64,000 nucleotides of DNA from the NCBI GenBank assembly GCA_035547915.1, contig DASZTS010000093.1:48415-112414 (forward strand), in the 5' to 3' direction. A model generated the notes under the pieces. It had not been told where the DNA came from. It saw nothing but the letters and a program-made list of their open reading frames with translations, and ran no database searches. A program made the translations under genes and the position numbers. This document shows positions 35,078 to 44,213 of the stretch, in pieces; the stretch's first letter is position 1, and the number at the start of each line of letters is the position of its first letter. The stretch comes from DASSFG01 sp035547915. GTDB lineage: Bacteria; Planctomycetota; Planctomycetia; Pirellulales; JAICIG01.

Positions 35078-36580
35078 ATGGCAGAAACCAAAAGCACCAA
35101 ACCGCAAAAAGCCCGCCGCCAAGAGAACGGCAAGTCGTACGAGGCGCAGGGGGACGGCCACTTCAACCACGACGGACACGATCGCGACGATCACCAAGAA
35201 GATCTCCACGGCGACGACCAGGCAGAACCGCTCTCGTTGGCGGAAGAGCTGGCCGAGGAGGCCGAATTCGACGAACGCGACGAGGTGCATCAGCGCTACG
35301 AGCAGATCAAGCAGGGCGATATCCACATCGCCGAACTGCAGCGCATGACCATGCCGCAACTCATCGAGCAGGCCCGCAAGGAAAACCTCACCGATTACAT
35401 GGGGATCAAGAAGCAGGACTTGATCTTCAAGATCCTGAAAGAGCGAGTGAAGCTCAACGGGCTGATGTTCGGCGAAGGGACGCTGGAGGTGCTGCCCGAC
35501 GGTTTCGGCTTCCTGCGCAGCCCCGACTACCACTACTTGTCGTGCCCGGACGACATCTACGTCTCACCCAGCCAGATTCGCCGCTTCGGCCTGCGCACCG
35601 GCGCAACGGTGTCGGGCCAGATTCGGCCGCCCAAGGAGAACGAGCGGTACTTCGCCTTACTGCGCGTCGAGGCGATCAACTATCAAGATCCGAACGCGCT
35701 CACGGAAAAGGTCTTCTTCGACGACCTCACGCCGCTGCACCCCGATAAGCGCGTGGTGCTGGAGGCGGAACCGGACGAAGTCAACATGCGCGTGGTGGAT
35801 CTGATCGTGCCGATCGGTTTCGGGCAGCGCGGATTGATCGTCAGCCCGCCGCGGGCCGGCAAGACGATCCTGTTGCAAAAGATGGCCAAGAGCGTACTCA
35901 CCAACCACCCCGAGGTGTACGTCATCATGCTGTTGATCGACGAACGCCCGGAGGAGGTGACCGACATGGAGCGGCAGGTGAAGGGGCCGAACTGCGAAGT
36001 CATCAGCTCCACATTCGACGAGCCGTCGGCCCGGCACATTCAGGTATCGGAGATGGTCATCGAGAAGGCCAAGCGGATGGTCGAGTACGGCCACGATGTG
36101 GTGATCTTCTTGGACTCGATCACACGACTGGCGCGGGCCTGGAATGCCGAGGTACCGCACTCGGGCAAGATTCTTTCCGGCGGTGTCGACGCCAACGCTC
36201 TGCAAAAGCCCAAGCGGTTCTTCGGCGCCGCTCGCAAGGTCGAAGAGGGTGGCTCGCTGACGATCCTCGCCACCGCGTTGATCGATACCGGCAGCAAGAT
36301 GGACGAAGTGATTTTCGAAGAGTTCAAAGGGACCGGCAACCTCGAGATCGTGCTCGACCGCAAGCTCGTCGACAAGCGAGTCTGGCCGGCGATCGACATC
36401 AACCGTAGCGGCACGCGTCGCGAGGAGATGCTGCTCGACGCCGAAGAGCATCGCCGCATCTGTGTGCTGCGCCGCGTGCTCAACGACATGAACCCGGTCG
36501 AGGCGATGGAACTGCTCGTCACTCGGCTGGCGAAGACCAAGAGCAACGCCGAGTTCCTGATGAGCATGAACATGAAATAG
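35078..36580 (+). CDS. rho: transcription termination factor Rho
   Basis: A 500-aa hexameric RNA helicase that ends transcription. ATG 35078 follows GGGAG at ~9 nt. An N-terminal extension (residues 1-70) contains a His/Asp-rich run (HFNHDGHDRDDHQEDLHGDD) before the Rho N-terminal and RNA-binding domains (LPDGFGFLRSPDYHYL). The Walker A motif is PPRAGKT with K262; LLIDERPEEVTDM and FLDSITRLARAWN (Walker B region) are intact. The preceding 230 bp are AT-richer, likely leader and promoter. A perfect 15-bp hairpin follows the gene. Confidence 0.97.
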   Translation: MAETKSTKPQKARRQENGKSYEAQGDGHFNHDGHDRDDHQEDLHGDDQAEPLSLAEELAEEAEFDERDEVHQRYEQIKQGDIHIAELQRMTMPQLIEQARKENLTDYMGIKKQDLIFKILKERVKLNGLMFGEGTLEVLPDGFGFLRSPDYHYLSCPDDIYVSPSQIRRFGLRTGATVSGQIRPPKENERYFALLRVEAINYQDPNALTEKVFFDDLTPLHPDKRVVLEAEPDEVNMRVVDLIVPIGFGQRGLIVSPPRAGKTILLQKMAKSVLTNHPEVYVIMLLIDERPEEVTDMERQVKGPNCEVISSTFDEPSARHIQVSEMVIEKAKRMVEYGHDVVIFLDSITRLARAWNAEVPHSGKILSGGVDANALQKPKRFFGAARKVEEGGSLTILATALIDTGSKMDEVIFEEFKGTGNLEIVLDRKLVDKRVWPAIDINRSGTRREEMLLDAEEHRRICVLRRVLNDMNPVEAMELLVTRLAKTKSNAEFLMSMNMK

Positions 36581-36597
36581 CGCGCCCGGCGCGCGAA

Positions 36598-36639
36598 CCG
36601 CTCGGTCATCGCCACCAAGAGGCTGCGATGACCGAGCGG
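36598..36639. terminator. perfect 15-bp hairpin between rho and a convergent gene
   Basis: CCGCTCGGTCATCGC (36598-36612) pairs fully with GCGATGACCGAGCGG (36625-36639) around a 12-nt loop. No strong T-tract follows on either strand (CTCTGTT on plus). It lies between convergent genes and probably acts as an mRNA 3' end. Confidence 0.6.
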
Positions 36640-36657
36640 CTCTGTTCCCGGCGACAG

Positions 36658-36990
36658 CTAGGCAGCTCGTGGCAGCGAGCGGCGAGCCCGTTCGCGGTTG
36701 AGGTCGGCGAGCACCGACTGGACGACGCGATCACTGGCCAGATTGATGACCGAATCGAGACGCGTCGAAGACAACGACGGATGTCGGCCCGCCAAAAGCC
36801 TCGCCTCGGCACGCACGACCGACCCGGCCTTGGCCCGCACGTAGCCCCGTGCTTCGGCCCGTGTATAGGCCAGCACGTGTGCTCCCACCGACTCGCGCAC
36901 CGCGCCATAGCTGCACTGCGCCACCTGCCTTGCCAGTTCCGCCACCGAAGGAACGTTGCACAACGCGGCAAAAAACTCTTTCAAGCCCAT
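36658..36990 (-). CDS. hypothetical protein, 110 aa
   Basis: ATG 36990 is preceded by GGGGAAGAGAC. The product MGLKEFFAALCNVPSVAELA continues as a mainly helical, Arg/Ala-rich protein with AHVLAYTRAEARGYVRAKAG and ends RERARRSLPRAA. No family is recognised. The longer frame to 37347 overlaps the divergent SDR gene and is rejected. The gene faces rho across the 15-bp hairpin. Confidence 0.55.
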   Translation of the reverse strand: MGLKEFFAALCNVPSVAELARQVAQCSYGAVRESVGAHVLAYTRAEARGYVRAKAGSVVRAEARLLAGRHPSLSSTRLDSVINLASDRVVQSVLADLNRERARRSLPRAA

Positions 36991-37204
36991 GTCTCTTCCC
37001 CCCGATGCGGAACAGGTCACCCCCGTTGCTAAAACATCGAATTTGGCGGCCGGCATCTTCAATCGCAGTTGCTTCCGTGCCGATCGCGTAAAGTTTGACG
37101 ACGGCCGAACGTCGTGGCCATTCATACAGCGGCCGGCCTGATGACGATTTTCAGCAAGAGACGGCACACGAACGACGGCCGCTGGGCCAGGAAGAGGCAA
37201 ACCG

Positions 37205-38029
37205 ATGCGTGAACTCGAGGGAAAGACGGTTTTGGTCACCGGCGCGGGACACGGACTCGGCCGCGAATTGGCGTTGGCCTTCGCGACGGCCGGTTCGAAG
37301 GTGATCACCACCGACATCGACGCCGACCGCGTGAAGGAGACACGCACCCTGCTGGACGAGGCGGGTAGCGGCGGCGGCAGCTACGCGCTCGACGTCACCA
37401 ACCGGGCCATGATTCTCGACGTGTGCCAGCGGGTGCGCGACGAGCAGGGGCCCGTCGACGTGCTGGTGAATAATGCCGGGGTCGCCTTCGGTGGGCCGTT
37501 TTTGGATGTCCCGCTCGACCGCCATCTGATGACCTACCGGGTGAACCTGTTGGGCCAGGTGTCGGTCGCGCACGCCTTTCTGGCCGATATGATCAAGCGG
37601 CCCGAGGCGCATCTGGTGAACGTCGCGAGCGCGTCGGGGTTGATCGCCTTGCCGTACGCCACGACGTACGCATCGAGCAAGTGGGGCGTGCTCGGCTTTT
37701 CGGAATCGATCCGCGAGGAACTACGGCTGTTGGGTCATCGGCACGTTTCGGTCACGGCGGTCTGTCCGAGTTACATCGATACGGGGATGGCCGCGGGCGT
37801 GCGCGTGCCCTATCTGTCGCGCATGCTGCGGGCCTCCGACGTCGCCCGCCAGGTAGTACAGGCGGTGCGGAAACGTCGTGAACTGATCCTCACTCCCTGG
37901 CTCGTCAAGCTCACGCCGTTCAGTAAGGGAACGCTGCCACCGAGTTGGTTCCGCCGTTCGTGCGACTGGCTCGGTATCACCGGCAGCATGTCGACCTGGT
38001 ACGGCCACAACCGCCCCGACGAACGTTAG
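37205..38029 (+). CDS. SDR-family NAD(P)-dependent oxidoreductase
   Basis: A 274-aa classical short-chain dehydrogenase. Cofactor motif TGAGHGLG is at residues 12-19, NNAG at ~90, VNVASASG supplies the catalytic Ser, and the catalytic pair is Y155/K159 (YASSK). The C-terminal region (LVKLTPFSKGTLPPSWF) resembles SDRs acting on lipids or steroids, but the substrate is not determinable. ATG 37205 is the start. No operon partner. Confidence 0.9.
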   Translation: MRELEGKTVLVTGAGHGLGRELALAFATAGSKVITTDIDADRVKETRTLLDEAGSGGGSYALDVTNRAMILDVCQRVRDEQGPVDVLVNNAGVAFGGPFLDVPLDRHLMTYRVNLLGQVSVAHAFLADMIKRPEAHLVNVASASGLIALPYATTYASSKWGVLGFSESIREELRLLGHRHVSVTAVCPSYIDTGMAAGVRVPYLSRMLRASDVARQVVQAVRKRRELILTPWLVKLTPFSKGTLPPSWFRRSCDWLGITGSMSTWYGHNRPDER

Positions 38030-38352
38030 TGGCCGCCCCGTGCCCGCCGGATAAGGCTCGACCGAATTCGGTTGTCCTGCTTGGAAAGCCAGCCATCGGC
38101 CGCTCGACGCAGATGCGAACATCTCTTTACCGAGACGCGCGGCGCGCGTTACGTTGATGGCATTCTTCGACGCTATGCGAAGAGATGATCGGATGCATCG
38201 AATCGCTGCTGGCCGGCCAAGCCCAGCGTTAGAGCGGTTGACAAAACCTGGACGCCGGCCCGCCGCGGGCGAAAAATCGGCGGTGAAACGCCGATTTTTG
38301 TGGATCGCGATCTGGTTTTGTCGGTTGCTTTAGATTATCGAAGCATCATCGT
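38030..38352. other. 323 bp gap with family 1 element, no gene
   Basis: Apart from the repeat at 38233-38329 I see only a short inverted repeat near 38160-38190 (TCTTCGACGCTATGCGAAGA). The hairpin core of the repeat, between convergent SDR and selD genes, could serve as a terminator for both. Confidence 0.45.
38233..38329 (-). repeat. intergenic hairpin element, family 1, copy 3 (most complete)
   Basis: A 97 bp element. Imperfect terminal inverted repeats: AGCGGTTGACAAAACC at the left and, on the other strand at the right, AGCAACCGACAAAACC (12 of 16 match). The centre is a near-perfect hairpin AAAAATCGGCG-GTGAA-ACGCCGATTTTT (38272-38299) able to terminate transcription on both strands. Confidence 0.7.
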
Positions 38353-39411
38353 TCACGATCCGCACCGAGCCTTCACCGCGATGCGGCCGTTCCCCGGGGC
38401 CTCGATTCTTCCGACCACGGCGGCGGCCAGAGAATGGGCCTGCGACAGCGCTCGCACGAGTTCTTCGGCTTGGTCCGCCGGCACGGCGGCGAGCAGACCG
38501 CCCGACGTCTGTGCGTCGCTCAGCAGAAGCTGGTCTTCTTGCGAGGTGCCGTCCGCGTAGTCCACCCAATCGGCGAGGAACCGCCAGTTCGCCCGCGTAC
38601 CTCCCGGGGCGATACCCGCCGCCACGTATTGTCGCGCGGCGGCCAGCACCGGCACGCGGTCGAGCCAGATTTGGGCGGTGACGCGGCTGGCGGCCGTCAT
38701 GTTTCGCAGATGGCCCAGCAGGCCAAAGCCCGTGACGTCGGTCAGGGCATGGACGTCGAAGCGGGCGAGCACCTCGGCGGCGCCGCGGTTGAGCGTTACC
38801 ATCACGCCGATCGCCTCGCGGATGGCGCCTAGTTGATCGGTCCCGTTCTTCGCGGCCGTGGTGATGATTCCCAGGCCGATCGGTTTGGTGAGGACTAGGG
38901 CATCGCCGACCTGCGCGCCGGCGTTCGTCAGCACCCGGTCCGGTCGAACCGTCCCCACCACGGCGAGCCCGAAGATCGGCTCGTCCGACTTGATCGTGTG
39001 CCCGCCGACAATCGAAATGCCCGCCTCGGTCGCCTTCTCCGCGGCGCCGTTCAGGATGGCCACCAGAACTTCCGGGGGCAAGTTGTCGGGGAAGCCGACG
39101 ATGCTCAGGGCCGCGGTAGGAGTTCCCCCCATGGCATAGACGTCGGACAGCGCATTGGCGGCGGCCACCTGTCCGAATTCGCGCGGGTCGTCGACGATCG
39201 GCGTGAAGAAATCGGTCGTCAGTACGAGGGCCACGTCGTCGTTGAGACGATAAACGGCCGCGTCATCGGCCGTCGAACTTCCTACGAGCACGTTCTGGTC
39301 GGAGATGGGCGGCAGCAGGCCGAGCACGGGCAACAGGAACCCGGGCGGATGTTTGGCGGCGCAGCCGGCGCGCTTTGCCAGTTGCGTCAATCGGATATCG
39401 GTGGGCGTCAT
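38353..39411 (-). CDS. selD: selenide, water dikinase (selenophosphate synthetase)
   Basis: A 352-aa enzyme making selenophosphate from selenide and ATP, the Se donor for selenocysteine. The Cys form of the active site is present: AGCAAKH with C17 and K20. Also SSTADDAAVYRLND, TTDFFTPIVDDPREFG, NALSDVYAMGG and GGHTIKSDEPIFGLAVVG. ATG 39411 has CGGAG 8 nt upstream; ATG 39444 with GGTGGA is an alternative. It supports selenoprotein synthesis in this organism, in line with the TGA in fwdB, although SelD also serves tRNA selenouridine. Confidence 0.95.
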   Translation of the reverse strand: MTPTDIRLTQLAKRAGCAAKHPPGFLLPVLGLLPPISDQNVLVGSSTADDAAVYRLNDDVALVLTTDFFTPIVDDPREFGQVAAANALSDVYAMGGTPTAALSIVGFPDNLPPEVLVAILNGAAEKATEAGISIVGGHTIKSDEPIFGLAVVGTVRPDRVLTNAGAQVGDALVLTKPIGLGIITTAAKNGTDQLGAIREAIGVMVTLNRGAAEVLARFDVHALTDVTGFGLLGHLRNMTAASRVTAQIWLDRVPVLAAARQYVAAGIAPGGTRANWRFLADWVDYADGTSQEDQLLLSDAQTSGGLLAAVPADQAEELVRALSQAHSLAAAVVGRIEAPGNGRIAVKARCGS

Positions 39412-39582
39412 CGGGCGAACTCCGTTTGAACTCGTGGTCGTCATTATCAGGTCCACCGCCAAAAGGTCAACGAACCGAGCGCCATCTCGGCCGCCTGCCA
39501 TCACGGGGTTGTTGATCGGCCTGCTTTGCTGCAACATAGCAGGATCATGCCTGCCGTCGGGAGCAAAGTCTTGGATATCGAC

Positions 39583-40890
39583 ATGCGAACAAACATCGTC
39601 TGGTGCTGGATCATCTGCCTCGCCGTCGCTCCGCTGCTCGGCGAAGAAAATGCCTCGGGGCGGGCTGCCCACGTCCCCGACTTATCGAGATTTCCGAAAC
39701 TGTCGGCCGAGGACGACTGGCCGTTCTGGCGAGGTCCGTCGCGCAACGGTATCGGATCGGACGCGCCTGTTCCCACAGAGATCGGTCCCGACCGCAACGT
39801 GGCGTGGAAATCGCCGGTACCGGGACGTGGACACTCCTCGCCGATCGTCGTGGGGCCGCGCGTCTTCCTGGCGACGGCCGACGAACCCGGGCAGATCCAT
39901 TTCGTTCTCGCGTTCGACCGCTCGACGGGAAGGGAACTCTGGCGGACCGAGATCAATCGTGGCGGCTTTCCTCGCAAGAACCACGCGAAGAACACCGAGG
40001 CCACTCCCACGTTGGCCTGCGACGGAGAACGCCTCTTCGCTCCGTTCTTCCATCACGAAAAGATCGAACTGGTCTCCCTCTCGCCGGCCGACGGAACGAT
40101 CACCTGGCGCCGAGACGCAGGGCACTTCGACCCACGACAATACGAATATGGTTACGCGCCTTCGCCGGTGCTCTACAACAACCTGGTGATCGTGGCCGCG
40201 GAATACGATGGCGACAGCTTTCTGACGGCATTCGACCGCCTCACCGGCAACCACGTCTGGCGCACGCCTCGCCCCCGGAACATCACCTTTTCTTCGCCGG
40301 TCGTCGCCCGGACAGCCGGACGCGACCAACTCCTCATCAGCGGGGCAGACCAGATCGCCTCGTACGACCCGGCGAACGGCAAACGTCTCTGGTCGGTTCC
40401 CGGAACGGCCGCGGCCACCTGCGGGACGACCGTCTGGTGGAACGATGTGGTCTTCGCCAGCGGAGGATACCCCAAGAGCGAGACGCTCGCCGTCCGCGCC
40501 GACGGCAGCGGCGACGTTCTATGGCGCAATAACCAGAAGCTCTACGAGCAGTCGCTCATCGTCGTAGGTGACTATGTCTACGGTTACACCGATCAGGGCG
40601 TCATGTTGTGCTGGCGGGCGGAAGACGGCAAGCAGATGTGGAAACAGCGGTTGGCCGCTCCCATCAGCGCGTCGCCCGTCTATGCGGGCGGACATATCTA
40701 CTGGGCCAACGAAGCCGGCAAGCTTGTCGTCTTCAAGCCCAACCCCGAGCGATTCGAACTCGTCGCCGAAAACGAAGTCGGCGAGTCTTTTGCCAGTCCG
40801 GCCATTTGCGGGGGCCAGATTTTCCTGCGTGTCGCCGACTACCGCGACCAAAAGCGTCATGAAGTGTTGTATTGCTTCAGCACCCGATAG
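39583..40890 (+). CDS. exported PQQ-like beta-propeller protein
   Basis: A 435-aa protein with a signal peptide (MRTNIVWCWIICLAVAPLLG). WPFWRGPSRNGIG opens the propeller, followed by repeated blades with FDRSTGRELWRTEINRGG, FDRLTGNHVWRTPRP and DGKQMWKQRL-type tryptophan-docking motifs. The catalytic PQQ-dehydrogenase residues are not evident, so a structural or binding role is more likely. ATG 39583 fits the signal peptide; ATG 39547 is an upstream alternative. Divergent from selD. Confidence 0.85.
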   Translation: MRTNIVWCWIICLAVAPLLGEENASGRAAHVPDLSRFPKLSAEDDWPFWRGPSRNGIGSDAPVPTEIGPDRNVAWKSPVPGRGHSSPIVVGPRVFLATADEPGQIHFVLAFDRSTGRELWRTEINRGGFPRKNHAKNTEATPTLACDGERLFAPFFHHEKIELVSLSPADGTITWRRDAGHFDPRQYEYGYAPSPVLYNNLVIVAAEYDGDSFLTAFDRLTGNHVWRTPRPRNITFSSPVVARTAGRDQLLISGADQIASYDPANGKRLWSVPGTAAATCGTTVWWNDVVFASGGYPKSETLAVRADGSGDVLWRNNQKLYEQSLIVVGDYVYGYTDQGVMLCWRAEDGKQMWKQRLAAPISASPVYAGGHIYWANEAGKLVVFKPNPERFELVAENEVGESFASPAICGGQIFLRVADYRDQKRHEVLYCFSTR

Positions 40891-41104
40891 CCGCGGATAG
40901 GAGCTGAGAGCGAAGCTTCCTCATCCCGTCAGGAAAGCTTACCCCCAGCTTCAACGCGGTCGCTCTGGGAGGGGGCCTCCCAACGCACGAGACCGACACT
41001 AACGCGCGACGCGAACAAACTCATTCGCTCGCAGTCACGGCCGGCGCGATGACTAGTGTGGCTATCCTCTTGCCGCGCGGCTTTGGTCATTGGAAACTCA
41101 TTTC

Positions 41105-41713
41105 ATGGCCGAAAGCTGCGATGCGAATCGGGAACTGACCCAGATTCTGGCGGCGGTGGCGTCGGGCGAGCCGCAAGCCACCGATAAGCTGCTGCCGCTG
41201 GTGTACGATGAGCTGCGCCGTGTGGCGGCGGCCCAGTTGGCGCAAGAAAGGCCGGGGCAGACGCTCCAAGCGACGGCGCTGGTGCACGAGGCCTATTTGC
41301 GATTGCTCGGCGACGACTCCCCGTCTTGGCAGAACCGCCGACACTTCTTCGCCGCCGCAGCCGAGGCGATGCGCCGGATCCTGGTCGACCGCGCACGCCG
41401 CAAGCGGCGTCTCCGGCACGGCGGCGGACGACAACGGGAGGATTTCGACGCCGCAGAGATTCCGGTCGAGGCGCCCAATGTCGATTTGCTGGCCCTGGAT
41501 GAGGCGCTCGATGGCTTGGCCGGCGAGGACCCGGCTAAAGCAGAGCTCGTCAAGTTGCGGTTTTTTGCCGGTTTGGGCGAGCAGGAAGCGGCAGACGTCT
41601 TAGGCATCTCCCGCGCCACGGCCGCCCGATATTGGGCCTACTCGCGGGCCTGGCTCTTCGACCGCTTGCGCGACGAACCGGACGGCGAAACGGAAAAAAA
41701 TGAAATCGCATGA
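41105..41713 (+). CDS. ECF sigma factor of the planctomycete Sigma70_ECF group
   Basis: A 202-aa sigma factor of the PF07638 type: LLPLVYDELRRVAAAQLAQE, LQATALVHEAYLRLL, NRRHFFAAAAEAMRRILVDRARRK in two parts, and a region 4 helix-turn-helix GEQEAADVLGISRATAARYW. ATG 41105 is used; TTG 41090 is possible. It lies 145 bp upstream of a Ser/Thr kinase, the standard planctomycete pairing, where the kinase is thought to control the sigma factor. No anti-sigma gene is present. Confidence 0.9.
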   Translation: MAESCDANRELTQILAAVASGEPQATDKLLPLVYDELRRVAAAQLAQERPGQTLQATALVHEAYLRLLGDDSPSWQNRRHFFAAAAEAMRRILVDRARRKRRLRHGGGRQREDFDAAEIPVEAPNVDLLALDEALDGLAGEDPAKAELVKLRFFAGLGEQEAADVLGISRATAARYWAYSRAWLFDRLRDEPDGETEKNEIA

Positions 41714-41858
41714 GGCGCCACGGCCGTAAACGTCGCATGGATCAGTGGGCGGCAATCACGAAATAGGAGCCGGGGCTGCTAAAGCAGCCTGTTTGGCCCG
41801 ACCAAGGTGGTCATGAGCACGGCTTCGCCGACCCGCAAAGAAATCAAAAGCCCATACT

Positions 41859-43691
41859 ATGTCAAACGAAACCAGCGCAACCGGCTCTTCGTCGAGCGGC
41901 GTCGCGGCGCAGCCGCTCAATCCGCTATCCGTGGAAGGAATCTTCGTCGAAGCGTTAAAGCGAGACCGCGGGCAGCCGCGATCCGATTTCCTCGACGAAG
42001 CCTGCCAAGAGAACGCGGAGCTCCGGCTGCGGGTCGACACGTTACTGCGTGCCTACGACGACGCGGGTAGCTTTTTGCAGCAACCGGCCGGCGATTGGAG
42101 AAAGCCGCCGGTCACCGCGACGTTGGCCGGCCCTGCGGCCGACGTGGACGAACACGGTATCCCCCGCGGCATCTTGCATGCGAGCGACAAGCCGGACGTG
42201 CTGGGAACGATCGGGTCGTACGAGGTCCGCGAGCTGATCGGTCGCGGAGGCATGGGCATCGTGCTGCGGGCCTACGACGCCAAGCTGAATCGGGTGGTGG
42301 CCATCAAGGTGCTCGCACCCGAGCTGGCGACCCAGCCCACCGCGCGACGCCGATTCCTGCGCGAAGCACAAGCCGCCGCGGCGGTCGCCCATCCGCACAT
42401 CGTTACCATCCACGCCGTCGACGAGGATGAATGGCCCTACCTGGTGATGGAGTGCATCGGGGGCATTTCGTTGCAGGACAAGATCGAGCGTGCGGGCACG
42501 CTCAGGCTGGCCGAGATCCTGCGCATCGGCACGCAGATCGCCGAGGGTTTGGCCGCGGCTCACAAGCAAGGTCTGATCCATCGCGACGTGAAGCCGGCCA
42601 ACATCTTGTTGGAGAACGGTGTCGAGCGGGTCAAGATCACCGATTTCGGTCTGGCCCGCACTGCCGACGACATGACGATCACGCGCACCGGCGAGATCTC
42701 CGGCACCCCGCAATACATGTCGCCCGAACAGGCGTCGGGAGAGCGGGTCGACCAGCGCAGCGACCTTTTCAGCCTGGGGTGCGTGCTCTATGCCATGTGC
42801 GCCGGCCGGCCTCCCTTCCGTGCCGACAGCATGGCGGCGATCGTCAAGAAGATCTGCCAGGATGCACCCCAGCCGCTGCACGAGATCGACCAACAGCTCC
42901 CCACATGGCTGGTCGAGACGATCGATCGCCTGTTGGCGAAGGATCCCCATGAGCGGTTTCAAACCGCCGAAGAAGTGGCACGGGTCCTGGGCGGCGCCTT
43001 GGCGCAGGTGCAAGCCGGGCACCCCGTGACCGCGGCGGTCGCGCGTTCTCGCACGGTTGCGGCCGAGCCGCGGGTCGGACAACAACCGGTTACTCGGCCC
43101 TCCTCATGGCGTGCCCAACCGTGGAAGGTGGTAGGCTGGTTGGTGGCGTTAGTCCTCATGCTGATGCTGTCGGTGCCGATCCTTATCGCGATCGCCGTGA
43201 TCATCCCTCACGTTTTCGCGCGCACGGATACGCCAGCGTGGCAAGCCACGATGGCTCATCTGAGCATGACCTTCGACGAAGATCTGCCGATCGTCGACAT
43301 CCAGATCGACGGTACGTCGTGCGGTCCGGTCGAAATCAGTCCGGTCGAGCGAAGTTGGTCTCCCGGCCCCCACACGATCACCGTCATCTACACCCACGGC
43401 GAGCGAAAACGGAGCGTGCGCCAGACCATCGACGTGTCGCCCCAAGACAGGCTGACACTCGACCTCACGCCGCTCGTCGCGGGCGACATGGCGGAGCGCG
43501 AAAAACAGAAGAGAGATCACGAGAAAACGGAAGAGCCAGAGAACCAAGGTTCCGCAGCAGCGCCGCCCTCCGATCAATCGGGTTTCATGCCTCGCGACGA
43601 TCAGCGCCGTCTTGTGACCAATCTCATCGGTTTATCAGCCCCGGCACCCGGCTTCCGACACAGGTCACGCCGAGGGAGCGTCAACGGTTGA
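41859..43691 (+). CDS. membrane Ser/Thr protein kinase (Hanks type)
   Basis: A 610-aa kinase. The cytoplasmic kinase domain spans ~120-385: GRGGMGIVL (P-loop), VVAIKVL (Lys), HRDVKPANIL (catalytic loop), DFGLA, and GTPQYMSPEQ. A membrane helix follows at ~424-450 (WLVALVLMLMLSVPILIAIA), then an external beta-domain with VDIQIDGTSCG resembling PEGA-type repeats. The N-terminal ~115 residues (FVEALKRDRGQPRSDFLDEA) are typical of planctomycete kinases paired with ECF factors. It probably phosphorylates the adjacent sigma factor's partners. Confidence 0.93.
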   Translation: MSNETSATGSSSSGVAAQPLNPLSVEGIFVEALKRDRGQPRSDFLDEACQENAELRLRVDTLLRAYDDAGSFLQQPAGDWRKPPVTATLAGPAADVDEHGIPRGILHASDKPDVLGTIGSYEVRELIGRGGMGIVLRAYDAKLNRVVAIKVLAPELATQPTARRRFLREAQAAAAVAHPHIVTIHAVDEDEWPYLVMECIGGISLQDKIERAGTLRLAEILRIGTQIAEGLAAAHKQGLIHRDVKPANILLENGVERVKITDFGLARTADDMTITRTGEISGTPQYMSPEQASGERVDQRSDLFSLGCVLYAMCAGRPPFRADSMAAIVKKICQDAPQPLHEIDQQLPTWLVETIDRLLAKDPHERFQTAEEVARVLGGALAQVQAGHPVTAAVARSRTVAAEPRVGQQPVTRPSSWRAQPWKVVGWLVALVLMLMLSVPILIAIAVIIPHVFARTDTPAWQATMAHLSMTFDEDLPIVDIQIDGTSCGPVEISPVERSWSPGPHTITVIYTHGERKRSVRQTIDVSPQDRLTLDLTPLVAGDMAEREKQKRDHEKTEEPENQGSAAAPPSDQSGFMPRDDQRRLVTNLIGLSAPAPGFRHRSRRGSVNG

Positions 43692-43913
43692 ATTACGCTT
43701 TCGCGGTTCGCACCATTTTGGAGATCCTCTCCTGTAGGTTTATTCCGAACGGTCATCCTCAAGAATCGGATTAAAGGGGCCAGCTCTGGTAAAAACGGCG
43801 CCGTTGTTCATCGGAAGGCTTGCCACGCTGGGAATCGTGAGCGACCCTTTCGTGGCGCCCGAGTTTGTGCTCGTTGGCTGCCACGTTCCATGACCTTACG
43901 GAAGGGGATGGCG

Positions 43914-44210
43914 ATGCGTTGTCTCTTGTTGGCTTCGATCGTGGTCCTTGCTCTCGGGGCGGCGGCGGACACCGCCCATGGCGACTGGCGAACGTACGGT
44001 GCCGTCAATAAGACCAGCCGCGACGGCGTCTGGCAGCGGGGCTATGGGCGGATGGGCTACGGCTGGTACAGCGTCTACGGCGATTACGTCGGCTCCGACT
44101 ATAGCTGGATTAATTACGGCTATCGCAACCGCGCCGCTGGTTTCAATTTCAATCGCACCGACAATTACGGCTTCCCCGGCGCAGGGACCTTCGGCTATCC
44201 CGCGCGTTGA
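43914..44210 (+). CDS. small exported Gly/Tyr-rich protein, 98 aa
   Basis: ATG 43914 is chosen because GGAAGGGG lies 6 nt upstream (43900-43907). Signal peptide CLLLASIVVLALGAAADTAH is followed by a mature part very rich in Gly, Tyr and Asn (GYGRMGYGWYSVYGDYVGSD, FNFNRTDNYGFPG). No domain. Likely a secreted surface or matrix peptide. The frame continues past its stop into GYF-domain sequence, which belongs to a separate decayed gene. Confidence 0.65.
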   Translation: MRCLLLASIVVLALGAAADTAHGDWRTYGAVNKTSRDGVWQRGYGRMGYGWYSVYGDYVGSDYSWINYGYRNRAAGFNFNRTDNYGFPGAGTFGYPAR

Positions 44211-44213
44211 GCA

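Noticed and set aside
38030..38352. tRNA-Sec (selC) near selD
   Set aside because: I looked for a T-arm consensus and a long acceptor/variable arm with anticodon TCA in this gap and elsewhere and found none; only tRNA-Pro and tRNA-Val are present.
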